DNA of 64,000 nucleotides from Streptomyces parvus (GCF_014648875.1 NZ_BMRY01000017.1:52385-116384), one strand, 5' to 3'; shown: positions 43,183 to 51,811, numbered from the stretch's first letter. Translations and numbers: made by a program. Notes: generated from the letters alone by a model not told the origin.

Positions 43183-43926
43183 GTGACCAGCAGCGAACTG
43201 TGGACCCGAGAGACCGCCGACCGCTACGACGCCGAGGAGGCCGAGAACTCCTCGCCCGCCGCCCTCGGACCGACCCTCGACTTCCTCGCCGGACTCGCCG
43301 GGGACGGCCGGGCCCTGGAGTTCGCCATCGGCACCGGGCGCGTCGGCGTGCCGCTCCGGGAGCGCGGCGTACCGGTGACGGGCATCGAACTGTCCGAGCC
43401 GATGGCGGCGGTGCTCCGCCGCAAGGCCGACGAGGACACCCTCCCGGTGGTGATCGGGGACATGGCCACCACGGTCGTCCCCGGCGAGTTCACCCTGGTC
43501 TACCTCGTCTACAACACCATCGGGAACCTGCTCACCCAGGACGAACAGGTGGCGTGCTTCGAGAACGCGGCCCGCCATCTGGCCCCCGGCGGCCGGTTCG
43601 TCATCGAACTGACCGTGCCGCCGCTGCGGTTCCTGCCGCCCGGCCAGGTCGCGGTGCCGTTCGACGTGTCCGAGCGGCACCTCGGCTTCGACACCTTCGA
43701 TCTGGTCGAACAGACCCTCGTCTCGCACCACTTCACCCGCGACGGCGACGACGGCCGCTACCGCCGAGGCACCTGCCGCCAGCGCTACGCCTGGCCGGCC
43801 GAACTGGACCTGATGGCCCGCATCGCGGGGCTGGGGCTGGAGAGCCGGGCCGAGGACTGGAACGGGACGCCGTTCGGCCCGGACTCCGCACAGCACATCT
43901 CGGTGTGGCGCAAGCCGGTGGCCTGA
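43183..43926 (+). CDS. Class I SAM-dependent methyltransferase
   Basis: A 247-residue methyltransferase. Motif I is ALEFAIGTGRVGVPLRERG, the adenosine-binding acid lies in VTGIELSEPM, motif II in VIGDMATT, and motif IV in LVYNTIGNLLTQDEQ. The last pattern resembles the methyltransferase type 11/25 group. The substrate is unknown. Start is GTG 43183 without an obvious Shine-Dalgarno. It converges with the small membrane protein gene. Confidence 0.85.
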   Translation: MTSSELWTRETADRYDAEEAENSSPAALGPTLDFLAGLAGDGRALEFAIGTGRVGVPLRERGVPVTGIELSEPMAAVLRRKADEDTLPVVIGDMATTVVPGEFTLVYLVYNTIGNLLTQDEQVACFENAARHLAPGGRFVIELTVPPLRFLPPGQVAVPFDVSERHLGFDTFDLVEQTLVSHHFTRDGDDGRYRRGTCRQRYAWPAELDLMARIAGLGLESRAEDWNGTPFGPDSAQHISVWRKPVA

Positions 43927-43953
43927 GGTCCCCCCGCCCCGGCCCGGACGAAC

Positions 43954-44376
43954 TCACATCCGCTTGAGCCCGACGTACTGGAGGGCCGCGAAGCCGCCGA
44001 CCGTCAGGCTCTGCAGCACGATCCAGACCGCACCGACGCCGGTCGGGGACAGCACACCGGAGACCACGACCACCAGGCTGAGCACGACCCACAGCAGGTT
44101 CGCCACGATGACCGCCGTCAGTCCCGTGCGGCTGATCTCCTTCCGCGTCCCGACGGCGAGCACTCCCACCGCGTAGAGGAGCAGGAACGCCCCGACGGGG
44201 TACTGGACCGCCGTCGTGACGCCGAAGAAGGAGTCGAGCACCGTGGCGAGCGCCAGGTACGCGATGCCGTTGAGGCCGGTGGCCACCGCGTCCAGCTTGA
44301 GCGCCAGCCGGGCGAAACCGTCGGTTCCCGTCGCCCTTGCGTCTGAGGCAACCCGGTCGTACCGCGTCGAAGCCAT
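43954..44376 (-). CDS. Four-helix integral membrane protein
   Basis: A 140-residue protein with four predicted membrane helices (about 24-45, 55-75, 83-106 and 114-135). The start ATG 44376 is set by GAAAGGAAG 6-7 nt upstream. No motif links it to a known transporter; small SPW-like or DoxX-like proteins have similar shape. Function is unknown. It lies downstream of gpmA on the same strand but beyond the gpmA terminator. Confidence 0.7.
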   Translation of the reverse strand: MASTRYDRVASDARATGTDGFARLALKLDAVATGLNGIAYLALATVLDSFFGVTTAVQYPVGAFLLLYAVGVLAVGTRKEISRTGLTAVIVANLLWVVLSLVVVVSGVLSPTGVGAVWIVLQSLTVGGFAALQYVGLKRM

Positions 44377-44558
44377 TGTCGTCTTCCTTTCGTGCACAAG
44401 GGAGTTGCCCGATACGGAAGAGGAATCTCCGCGGGGCCGCCGAACAGTGCCGAAGGTAGGCGGCCCCCTGGAGGCCATCAATTACCTCCGAGGTCATCAG
44501 CCCTTCGCACCAGGCGACCTGCGCCCCCCGGACTCGTAGGGGGCCCGGGAAACGCGAA

Positions 44559-44595
44559 GGCCCCTCACCTGCCCGAACAACGCAGGTGAGGGGCC
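44559..44595 (-). terminator. gpmA terminator
   Basis: A 14-bp perfect stem (44559-44572 with 44582-44595) and a 9-nt loop start 12 nt after the gpmA stop. Confidence 0.85.
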
Positions 44596-44607
44596 CGACT
44601 ACGTTCT

Positions 44608-45369
44608 CTACTTCTTCTTGCCCTGATTCTTCACGGCCTCGATGGCCGCCTTCGCCGCGTCCGGGTCGAGGTACGTGCCGCCCGGCTTCAGCGGCTTGAA
44701 GTCCGCGTCGAGCTCGTAGGAGAGCGGGATGCCGGTCGGGATGTTGAGGCCCGCGATGTCCTCGTCCGAGATGCCGTCCAGGTGCTTCACCAGCGCGCGG
44801 AGGCTGTTGCCGTGCGCGGCGACCAGGACCGTGCGGCCCGTGAGGAGGTCCGGGACGATGCTGTCGAACCAGTACGGGAGCATGCGGACGACGACGTCCT
44901 TCAGGCACTCCGTGTCCGGGCGCAGCTCCGGAGGGAGGGTCGCGTAGCGCGCGTCGTCGAACTGGCTGTACTCGGCGTCGCGGGCCAGCGGCGGCGGCGG
45001 GGTGTCGTACGAGCGGCGCCACAGCATGAACTGCTCCTCGCCGAACTCGGCGAGCGTCTGCGCCTTGTCCTTGCCCTGGAGCGCACCGTAGTGGCGCTCG
45101 TTCAGGCGCCAGGAGCGGCGGACCGGGATCCACAGGCGGTCGGCGGACTCCAGGGCCAGCTGCGCGGTGCGGATCGCGCGGCGCTGGAGGGAGGTGTGCA
45201 GGACGTCGGGGAGCAGACCGGCGTCCTTGAGCAGCTCACCGCCGCGGACTGCTTCCTTCTCGCCCTTTTCGGTGAGGTTGACGTCCACCCAACCGGTGAA
45301 CAGGTTCTTCGCGTTCCATTCGCTCTCGCCGTGGCGGAGGAGGATCAGTTTGTACGGTGCGTCGGCCAT
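44608..45369 (-). CDS. gpmA: 2,3-bisphosphoglycerate-dependent phosphoglycerate mutase
   Basis: A 253-residue glycolytic enzyme interconverting 3- and 2-phosphoglycerate. The phospho-His is in LLRHGESEWN, the second catalytic His in AAHGNSLRALVKHL, and the acid in RLNERHYGALQG. Start ATG 45369 has no Shine-Dalgarno; TACGCT (45377-45382, minus strand) lies 7 nt upstream, suggesting a leaderless mRNA. Its place after mshA and YbjN matches the mycobacterial order (Rv0489). Confidence 0.97.
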   Translation of the reverse strand: MADAPYKLILLRHGESEWNAKNLFTGWVDVNLTEKGEKEAVRGGELLKDAGLLPDVLHTSLQRRAIRTAQLALESADRLWIPVRRSWRLNERHYGALQGKDKAQTLAEFGEEQFMLWRRSYDTPPPPLARDAEYSQFDDARYATLPPELRPDTECLKDVVVRMLPYWFDSIVPDLLTGRTVLVAAHGNSLRALVKHLDGISDEDIAGLNIPTGIPLSYELDADFKPLKPGGTYLDPDAAKAAIEAVKNQGKKK

Positions 45370-45436
45370 GAGCCCGAGCGTAATCGAACCCGTGCGACCC
45401 CCGCGCGCCCGCCCGTAACGCGGACAGCGCCGGGCC

Positions 45437-45461
45437 CCGGGCGCCGGGTCCCGGCGCCCGG
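45437..45461. repeat. 12-bp inverted repeat upstream of gpmA
   Basis: CCGGGCGCCGGG and its complement are separated by one T. It lies in the divergent gap between gpmA and the MFS gene. It may be structural or regulatory. Confidence 0.5.
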
Positions 45462-45463
45462 AC

Positions 45464-45484
45464 GATTGACGGGGGGCGTCAATC
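45464..45484. promoter_or_regulatory. Operator-like inverted repeat GATTGACG-N5-CGTCAATC
   Basis: Eight-base perfect arms with a GGGGG centre lie in the gap between gpmA and the MFS gene, 107 nt before the MFS start. The size fits a dimeric repressor site. No dedicated regulator gene is adjacent. Confidence 0.4.
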
Positions 45485-45590
45485 CAGTGGCGGGCGGGGA
45501 GCCGGGGTTCGTAATGTCTCGAACGGGTCGGGGGGTGTTACCCGAGGCCCGTCTCCGTATCCGTCCGTACGTCCCGTGGGGGGAATCCTT

Positions 45591-46919
45591 ATGTCCGTCG
45601 CCGGTCTGCGCACAGCCGCCCGCGAGACCGTCTCCGGGATGCCCCGCGAGTTCTGGTGGCTGTGGACCAGCACCCTCGTCAACCGCCTCGGCGCGTTCGT
45701 CGCGACCTTCATGGCCCTCTACCTGACCCTGGACCGCGGCTACTCCGCCTCGTACGCGGGGCTCGTCGCCGCCCTCCACGGGCTCGGCGGGGTCATCTCC
45801 TCGCTCGGCGCGGGCGTGATGACCGACCGGCTCGGGCGGCGGCCCACCATGCTGATCGCCCAGGTCTCCACCGCCGTGTCGGTGGCGGTGCTCGGGTTCA
45901 TGCAGCACCCGTTCGCCATCGCCGCCGTGGCGTTCTTCGTCGGTATGGCGAGCAACGCCTCCCGCCCGGCCGTCCAGGCGATGATGGCGGACATCGTGCC
46001 GCCGAAGGACCGGGTCCGGGCCTTCTCGCTGAACTACTGGGCCATCAACCTCGGCTTCGCGATCTCCTCCGCCGGGGCCGGATTCATCGCCGAGTACAGC
46101 TACCTCGCCGGCTTCCTCGGCGAGGCCCTGATGACGCTCGTCTGCGCCGTCCTGGTCTTCGTGAAGGTGCCGGAGTCGCGGCCCGAGGAAGCCGTGGTGA
46201 AGACCGTCGGCGGCAAACGGCCCAAGGACGAGGTGCGGCTCACCACCGTCCTGCGCGACGGACGCTTCATGGGTGTCGTGGGGCTGTCGTTCCTGGTGGC
46301 GCTGATCTTCCAGCAGGGGTACGTGGGGCTGCCGGTGGCGATGGGTACGGACGGGCTGTCCAGCTCCGACTTCGGGACCGCCATCGCCGTCAACGGCGTG
46401 CTGATCGTGGTCCTCCAGATCCCCGTCACCCGCTTCATCCAGGACCGCGACCCGCGCCGGCTGCTGATCATTTCCTCGCTGCTCGCCGGGTACGGCTTCG
46501 GGCTCACCGCCTTCGCCGGGTCGGTCGCCGCGTACGCCCTCACCGTCTGCGTCTGGACGCTGGCCGAGATCGTGAACGCGCCCACCCAGACGGGCATCGT
46601 CGTCCAGCTGTCGCCCGCGAAGGGCCGGGGCCGCTACCAGGGCATGTACACGATGTCCTGGTCGGTGGCCGCGCTCGTCGCGCCGCTGATGTCCGGCTTC
46701 GTCATCGACCACTACGGCGCCGCCTGGCTCTGGGCCGCCTGCGCCGTCATCGGCACCGTCGCCGGGTTCGGCTACTGGCTGCTGATGCGCACGCTGCCGC
46801 GCGAGGAGCTGGTCGCGGTGGAAGCCCTGCCGGAGCCCGCGCCCGTGCCCGCCGAGGCCCGGCCGGACCAGGCCGAACCGGAGGCCGCACCCGCGGCGGC
46901 GGTCGAGCGGGCCTGCTGA
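45591..46919 (+). CDS. MFS transporter
   Basis: A 442-residue major facilitator with 12 predicted helices. The MFS loop 2-3 signature is GAGVMTDRLGRRPTML, with AFSLNYWAINLGFAIS in helix 5 and a counterpart RFIQDRDPRRLL in loop 8-9. It belongs to the drug/proton antiporter type (MdtH/YfcJ-like); the substrate is unknown. Start ATG 45591 follows GGGGGGA. It is divergent from gpmA and ends at a bidirectional terminator. Confidence 0.88.
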   Translation: MSVAGLRTAARETVSGMPREFWWLWTSTLVNRLGAFVATFMALYLTLDRGYSASYAGLVAALHGLGGVISSLGAGVMTDRLGRRPTMLIAQVSTAVSVAVLGFMQHPFAIAAVAFFVGMASNASRPAVQAMMADIVPPKDRVRAFSLNYWAINLGFAISSAGAGFIAEYSYLAGFLGEALMTLVCAVLVFVKVPESRPEEAVVKTVGGKRPKDEVRLTTVLRDGRFMGVVGLSFLVALIFQQGYVGLPVAMGTDGLSSSDFGTAIAVNGVLIVVLQIPVTRFIQDRDPRRLLIISSLLAGYGFGLTAFAGSVAAYALTVCVWTLAEIVNAPTQTGIVVQLSPAKGRGRYQGMYTMSWSVAALVAPLMSGFVIDHYGAAWLWAACAVIGTVAGFGYWLLMRTLPREELVAVEALPEPAPVPAEARPDQAEPEAAPAAAVERAC

Positions 46920-46925
46920 AATACG

Positions 46926-46972
46926 GCGCGCGGTGCCCATCCGGAACGGGGGTCCGGGCGGGCACCGCGCGC
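46926..46972. terminator. Bidirectional terminator
   Basis: A 13-bp perfect stem (46926-46938 with 46960-46972) lies between the convergent MFS and cysteine-rich peptide genes. Confidence 0.8.
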
Positions 46973-47006
46973 TTCTCGTACCTGTACGCGCACCCGCGGG
47001 TACGGG

Positions 47007-47156
47007 TCAGCCGCAGCAGCCGCCGCACTGGCACGGGGCACCGGACTGGCAGCCGCACCCGCAGCCCGCCCCGCATCCGCAGGCGCCGAGCAAGGTCAGG
47101 TGCACCACTTCGGTCGGGGTCTCCTGCTGGGGTTCGGTCGTGGGGGAATCGGCCAT
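47007..47156 (-). CDS. 49-residue cysteine-rich peptide (metallothionein-like)
   Basis: A short gene with a strong ribosome site (GAGGAGGG, 4-5 nt before ATG 47156). The product has an acidic, Thr/Gln-rich first half (ADSPTTEPQQETPTEVVHLT) and a C-terminal half with nine cysteines in 24 residues, arranged as C-x-C and C-C pairs (ACGCGAGCGCGCQ, then PCQCGGCCG). This fits metal-thiolate binding like a metallothionein, or a crosslinked peptide. No modifying enzyme is adjacent. It lies between the MFS gene and phoU. Family identity is not known to me. Confidence 0.65.
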   Translation of the reverse strand: MADSPTTEPQQETPTEVVHLTLLGACGCGAGCGCGCQSGAPCQCGGCCG

Positions 47157-47450
47157 GGTCCCTCCTCAGGGCATACCGCTGGGCGGCGGACGCCTGTGCG
47201 CCGCCGCCGGGGACGTACGGCACGGCCCACCGATCCCGGCCATGGCGCCGCCCCCCGCCCCATTGCATGCCCATCCCGGCAGGCGCATCAACGGCGCACA
47301 CGTGCAGGAACGTATGTGCGGCTCGCGTACGCCGGTGAGCGCCGGTGGTACGTCGGAGGCGCCCCCGGCTCGTCCCCTCCGGCCCGTCCCCCCCCCCGGC
47401 CCGTCCCCGCGCACCCTCGACCGTGCCCCCCTCCGGCGGCGCGCCCTCGC

Positions 47451-48128
47451 CTACGCGCCCTCGACCGGGGCCGCCGCCTGGATCTCGTCCGCGTGCTCGC
47501 CCGTCACCAGGTAGACGACGCGCTTGGCGACCGACACTGCGTGGTCGGCGAAGCGCTCGTAGTAGCGGCCCAGCAGCGTCACGTCTACCGCCGTCTCGAT
47601 GCCGTGCTTCCAGCGGTCGTCCATCAGGTGCTTGAACAGCGTGCGGTGCAGCAGGTCCATCTCGTCGTCGTCCTGCTCCAGCTGGAGCGCCAGATCGACG
47701 TCCTTGGTGATGATGACCTCGGCCGCCTTGGCCATCAGGCGCTGGGCGAGCTGGCCCATCTCCAGAATCGTGGCGTGCAGGTCGTGCGGGACCGCCGACT
47801 GCGGGAAGCGCAGCCGGGCCAGCTTCGCCACGTGCTGGGCGAGGTCGCCCGAGCGCTCCAGGTCGGCGCTCATCCGCAGCGAGGTCACCACGATGCGCAG
47901 GTCGGTGGCGACCGGCTGCTGGCGGGCCAGGAGCGCGATGGCGCGGGCCTCCAGGTCGTGCTGGAGGTCGTCGACCTTCTGGTCGCCGGCGATCACGTTC
48001 TCCGCCAGCGTCAGGTCGGCGTCGAGCATGGACGTGGTCGCCCGCCCGATCGCCGATCCGACCAGCCGGGCCATCTCGACCAGGCCTTCTCCGATCGAAT
48101 CGAGTTCCTCGTGGTAAGCGTCGCGCAT
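47451..48128 (-). CDS. phoU: PhoU, phosphate-signalling regulator
   Basis: A 225-residue helical-bundle protein made of two PhoU repeats. Each has the metal-binding E/DxxxD pattern (RSGDLAQHVAKLARL; YYERFADHAVSVAKRV). PhoU restrains PhoR activity when phosphate is sufficient. ATG 48128 follows GGAGAGGG. It is divergent from phoR-phoP with a PHO box between, as in S. coelicolor, where phoU itself depends on PhoP. Confidence 0.95.
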   Translation of the reverse strand: MRDAYHEELDSIGEGLVEMARLVGSAIGRATTSMLDADLTLAENVIAGDQKVDDLQHDLEARAIALLARQQPVATDLRIVVTSLRMSADLERSGDLAQHVAKLARLRFPQSAVPHDLHATILEMGQLAQRLMAKAAEVIITKDVDLALQLEQDDDEMDLLHRTLFKHLMDDRWKHGIETAVDVTLLGRYYERFADHAVSVAKRVVYLVTGEHADEIQAAAPVEGA

Positions 48129-48220
48129 GGAAGTCCCTCTCCAGTTCCAGACTGAGGCCGGGGTCTCGGACCGACCCCCACGGTGCCACGGTGGGGCCGT
48201 AACGCGTCCGGATCCGGCCC

Positions 48221-48253
48221 CCTAAGTGAACCGGCTCCTACCCCTCGGTGAAC
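48221..48253 (-). promoter_or_regulatory. PHO box (three 11-nt direct-repeat units)
   Basis: Read on the minus strand the units are GTTCACCGAGG (48253-48243), GGTAGGAGCCG (48242-48232) and GTTCACTTAGG (48231-48221). The outer two match the PhoP consensus GTTCACC and lie exactly 22 nt apart. The site is 93 nt upstream of phoU and 74 nt upstream of phoR. Confidence 0.85.
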
Positions 48254-48326
48254 TCTGGGCGACGAGTGTTCGAGATGGCACTCGGACGGCTGGGAGGGAC
48301 TCGTCGCACCCGCATAACCTTGAAGC

Positions 48327-49589
48327 ATGGACGTGAACGCGGCGGTCGCCGCAGCTGCGGCGATCGCCGGTCTTCTGACCGGCGTGATCGCCATGCTGGC
48401 GTTCCGCTGGAGCGAGCGCGACCTGAAACGGCCCACGCGCACCTCGCTGCGGCCCGACAGCAACGCCGCCCTTCCCCCCGGAGTGGACACCGTCCTCTCC
48501 GTCCTCAGCTCCTCCGCAGTCGTCCTCGACGAGAGCGACAGCGTGGTCAAGGCCAGCTCGGCGGCGTACGCCCTGGGCCTGGTCAGAGGCGGCCGGCTGG
48601 CCGTCGAGCCGATGCTCAACATGGCCCGGGACACCCGGCGGGACGGCGAGATACGGCAGGTCGAGCTGGACCTGCCCCGGCGCGGTACGGGCCGGGGGGA
48701 CACCCTCGCCGTCTCCGCCCGGGTCGCCCCGCTCGGCTCGCGGCTGGTGCTGCTGCTGGTGGAGGACCTCACCGAGGCCCGCCGGATAGAGGCGGTACGG
48801 CGCGACTTCGTCGCCAACGTCAGCCATGAGCTCAAGACCCCGACCGGAGCGCTCTCCCTGCTCTCCGAAGCGGTCATGGACGCCTCCGACGACCCGGAGG
48901 CGGTGGAGCGGTTCGCCGGGCGGATGCAGATCGAGGCGACCCGGCTCACCAACCTCGTACAGGAACTCATCGACCTCTCCCGGGTGCAGAACGACGACCC
49001 GCTGGAGGACGCCGAGCCGGTCAAGGTGGAGACGCTGGTCGCCGAGGCGATCGACCGCTGCCGCCAGCAGGCCGGCTCCAAGCAGATCACCATGGCCTCC
49101 GCGGGCGCCGAGGGCCTCACGGTCTGGGGCAACCGCGGCCAGCTCGTCGGCGCGCTCGGCAACCTCGTCGAGAACGCCGTCAACTACAGCCCCGCCCACA
49201 CCCGCGTCGGCATCGCCGCACGCCGCCTCGCCTCGCCCGGCGGGGACCTCATCGAGATAGCCGTCACCGACCAGGGCATCGGCATCTCCGAGAAGGACCG
49301 CGAACGGGTCTTCGAACGCTTCTACCGCGTCGACCCGGCCCGCTCACGGGCCACCGGTGGCACCGGTCTCGGCCTCGCCATCGTCAAGCACGTGGCCGCC
49401 TCGCACGGCGGGGAGGTCACCGTCTGGAGCTCCGAGGGACAGGGCTCCACCTTCACCCTCCGGCTGCCCGAAACGGGCGCCACGAGGGAGCGCACCACCG
49501 GCGGACCGCTTATCGTCAACGGCGACGACGAGGGGCCGTACGAGACCGACACCTTTGACCCCTTCCCTGCCCCGGAGGCTCTTCCGTGA
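48327..49589 (+). CDS. phoR: PhoR, phosphate-sensor histidine kinase (SenX3-like)
   Basis: A 420-residue kinase. One N-terminal membrane helix (about 6-27), a PAS-like region (about 55-150), HisKA with His167 in NVSHELKTPTGAL, and an ATPase domain with NLVENAVNYSP, DQGIGI and GGTGLGLAIV. It phosphorylates PhoP when phosphate is low. TAACCT (48315-48320) ends 6 nt before ATG 48327 and no Shine-Dalgarno is seen, so the transcript is probably leaderless. Its stop overlaps phoP by 4 nt. Confidence 0.95.
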   Translation: MDVNAAVAAAAAIAGLLTGVIAMLAFRWSERDLKRPTRTSLRPDSNAALPPGVDTVLSVLSSSAVVLDESDSVVKASSAAYALGLVRGGRLAVEPMLNMARDTRRDGEIRQVELDLPRRGTGRGDTLAVSARVAPLGSRLVLLLVEDLTEARRIEAVRRDFVANVSHELKTPTGALSLLSEAVMDASDDPEAVERFAGRMQIEATRLTNLVQELIDLSRVQNDDPLEDAEPVKVETLVAEAIDRCRQQAGSKQITMASAGAEGLTVWGNRGQLVGALGNLVENAVNYSPAHTRVGIAARRLASPGGDLIEIAVTDQGIGISEKDRERVFERFYRVDPARSRATGGTGLGLAIVKHVAASHGGEVTVWSSEGQGSTFTLRLPETGATRERTTGGPLIVNGDDEGPYETDTFDPFPAPEALP

Positions 49590-50266
49590 CCCGAGTGCTT
49601 GTCGTCGAGGATGAGGAATCCTTCAGCGACGCCCTGTCCTACATGCTGCGCAAGGAAGGTTTCGAGGTCGCCATCGCGGCGACCGGCCCCGACGGGCTGG
49701 ACGAGTTCGAGCGCAACGGCGCCGACCTGGTCCTCCTCGACCTGATGCTGCCCGGCCTGCCCGGCACCGAGGTGTGCCGCCAGCTCCGCAGCCGCTCCAA
49801 CGTCCCGGTGATCATGGTCACCGCCAAGGACAGCGAGATCGACAAGGTCGTCGGGCTGGAGATAGGAGCCGACGACTACGTCACCAAGCCCTTCTCCTCC
49901 CGCGAGCTCGTCGCCCGCATCCGGGCCGTCCTGCGCCGCCGCGGCGAGCCGGAGGAGGTCACCCCGGCCGCCCTGGAGGCGGGCCCGGTCCGGATGGACG
50001 TCGACCGGCACGTCGTCACCGTCTCCGGCGGCAAGGTCGACCTCCCGCTCAAGGAGTTCGACCTGCTGGAGATGCTCCTGCGCAACGCGGGCCGCGTGCT
50101 CACCCGCATGCAGCTCATCGACCGGGTCTGGGGCGCGGACTACGTCGGCGACACCAAGACCCTCGACGTCCACGTCAAGCGCCTGCGCGCCAAGATCGAG
50201 CCCGACCCGGGCGCCCCGCGCTACCTCGTCACCGTGCGGGGCCTCGGGTACAAGTTCGAGCCGTAG
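49586..50266 (+). CDS. phoP: PhoP, phosphate response regulator (RegX3-like)
   Basis: A 226-residue OmpR-type regulator. The receiver has Asp52 (LLDLMLPG) and Lys in DYVTKPF; the winged helix ends ALRYLVTVRGLGYKFEP-like (VTVRGLGYKFEP). It activates phosphate scavenging and represses secondary metabolism and nitrogen genes through PHO boxes. GTG 49586 overlaps the phoR stop. The operon ends at the strong hairpin at 50321-50363. Confidence 0.97.
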   Translation: MTRVLVVEDEESFSDALSYMLRKEGFEVAIAATGPDGLDEFERNGADLVLLDLMLPGLPGTEVCRQLRSRSNVPVIMVTAKDSEIDKVVGLEIGADDYVTKPFSSRELVARIRAVLRRRGEPEEVTPAALEAGPVRMDVDRHVVTVSGGKVDLPLKEFDLLEMLLRNAGRVLTRMQLIDRVWGADYVGDTKTLDVHVKRLRAKIEPDPGAPRYLVTVRGLGYKFEP

Positions 50267-50320
50267 ACCGCGGGCCGGGCGGTCATGTGCACGCCTGTAC
50301 ACGCCTGTACACGCCTTTGT

Positions 50321-50363
50321 ACGCCGAAGGGCGCTTCCCGGTGGGGGAAGCGCCCTTCGGCGT
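50321..50363. terminator. Bidirectional terminator, 19-bp perfect stem
   Basis: Arms 50321-50339 and 50345-50363 with a 5-nt loop lie between phoP and the convergent lipoprotein gene. A short ACGCCTGTAC tandem repeat (about 50287-50320) precedes it. Confidence 0.9.
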
Positions 50364-50385
50364 GTGTGCTGCGGGTACTGCCGCG

Positions 50386-51114
50386 TCAGTCGGCCGCGGG
50401 CACCGAGGCGGCGTCGCCCGCGCCCTGCGCGGCCGCATCGCCCTGTGCGCCCGTCTCGCCCTGGCCCGTGGCGCCCTCGGCGGCCGCGCCGTCCGCCGGC
50501 GTACCGCCCGTCGCGCCCTCGGTCGCGGCAGGGGTCTCGCCGTTGCCGGTCGCCTCGCCCGAGGGGGTCGGGCTCGGCTTCGGGGCGGGCGGCTCGGCCT
50601 GGGGGCTGGGACCGAAGTCCTTGAAGAAGCCCTCGGCCGGGAAGACACTCGCGCCGAGGCCGACGTCGCCGGTCCGGCTGAGCTTGAAGACGACCTGCTG
50701 GACGTCGCCGTTGCGCGCGGCCTCGCCGCTGTTCTCGATCACGGCGGCGGCGTTGCCCTTGCCGCCGATGATGACCTGACCGCCGGCCGGGACCACGATG
50801 GGGCCCTTGCCGCCGGCCGCCTGGAGCTTCACCTCGACGTTGCTGCCGGGCAGCGTGATCGCCTCCAGCACCTCGCGCTCGGTGCCGTCGTTGAACAGCG
50901 TCGCGGTGACGACGGCGGGACCGTCCGTGCCCGCGCCCGGCTGCGTGATCACGTTGACGTTCTGGACCTTGATGTCGTCCACCGAGGTGGCCGGGTTGTC
51001 CGGCCGGATCTTGAGCGTCTCGGCGTTGTTGCCCGCCGCACAGGCGGACAGGGAGAAGATCGAGAGCGCGGTGGCGGTGGCGGCGAGAGCGCCGTGTCGA
51101 AGGCTGCGGCTCAC
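50386..51114 (-). CDS. Lipoprotein with PCuAC/DUF461-like domain
   Basis: A 242-residue lipoprotein. The signal peptide ends in the lipobox LSAC (SIFSLSACAAG). A beta-rich domain at about 45-165 (VQNVNVITQPGAGTDGPAVVTATLFN, of which VVTATLFNDGTERE is the core) resembles the DUF461/PCuAC group. The copper-binding Met/His set of true PCuAC proteins is not evident. A long Ala/Gly/Glu/Pro-rich tail follows. It probably sits on the outer face of the membrane; function is unknown. It converges with phoP. Confidence 0.72.
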   Translation of the reverse strand: MSRSLRHGALAATATALSIFSLSACAAGNNAETLKIRPDNPATSVDDIKVQNVNVITQPGAGTDGPAVVTATLFNDGTEREVLEAITLPGSNVEVKLQAAGGKGPIVVPAGGQVIIGGKGNAAAVIENSGEAARNGDVQQVVFKLSRTGDVGLGASVFPAEGFFKDFGPSPQAEPPAPKPSPTPSGEATGNGETPAATEGATGGTPADGAAAEGATGQGETGAQGDAAAQGAGDAASVPAAD

Positions 51115-51811
51115 GGCGGCGGCAACTCCTTGAACGTTCGGACTGCGGACTTCGGACGTCGGGCGTCGAGCGGTGGTGTAAAGCCGCCCTAAGGGTGTGT
51201 CAGCGGCCTTAGGCTACCGAGCCGCCGCGCCCGCCCTGCACCCGACCCGCCTCTATGGGGTGTCTCGTCGGCTCCAGGGGGTGTCTCGGCGGCCGGGCGT
51301 GGGGCCGATCGGCGATCGAGGGCGGGGCCCGGGCCGCCGCAGAGGCGTTCTACCGGCCGGTAGGCCATGTGCCGTTCACATAATCCGCGTGATCAATTCT
51401 CCCGGGCGCCCCGCCGCTTCTTCCTCCTTTCCGGTTCGCGGCTTCTTCGCCTTCGTGTTCCGCGACGGAAAGCGCCGGCCGGCACATGGCTTGATCAAAT
51501 TCATTGCGGTCGGACAGTTACGCCCGTACGGGTGAGCGATCACCGAACGGAGTAGGGAAAGATCGCTATCCCGAAACCGACAAAACGGGACTTTCGTCCT
51601 CTTCTGTAGGGCTTCCGGGCCGTGTGACGTGGATGTTTCGCCCCGGGCGCACAGCGGCTCCGACCTGCGAATACCGCCCTCCGGATACCTTCCGCAGCAC
51701 GTTCGTGTTGCTGTTGTCAAGCCCCGAGATATGCCCTGACCTGCGAAAACGCCATTCAGGAGAGGCGATTCTCGTGTTACTCTGGATAGCCACGGAAGGG
51801 GTACCTGTCAC
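51115..51811. other. Long intergenic region upstream of carD
   Basis: About 700 nt without a convincing gene; several frames exist but none has family features or codon bias. GC drops around 51380-51600. A candidate carD promoter is TTCAGG (51756-51761), 17 nt, TACTCT (51779-51784). The lipoprotein promoter should lie near 51120-51200. A long carD leader or several promoters are possible. Confidence 0.5.
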
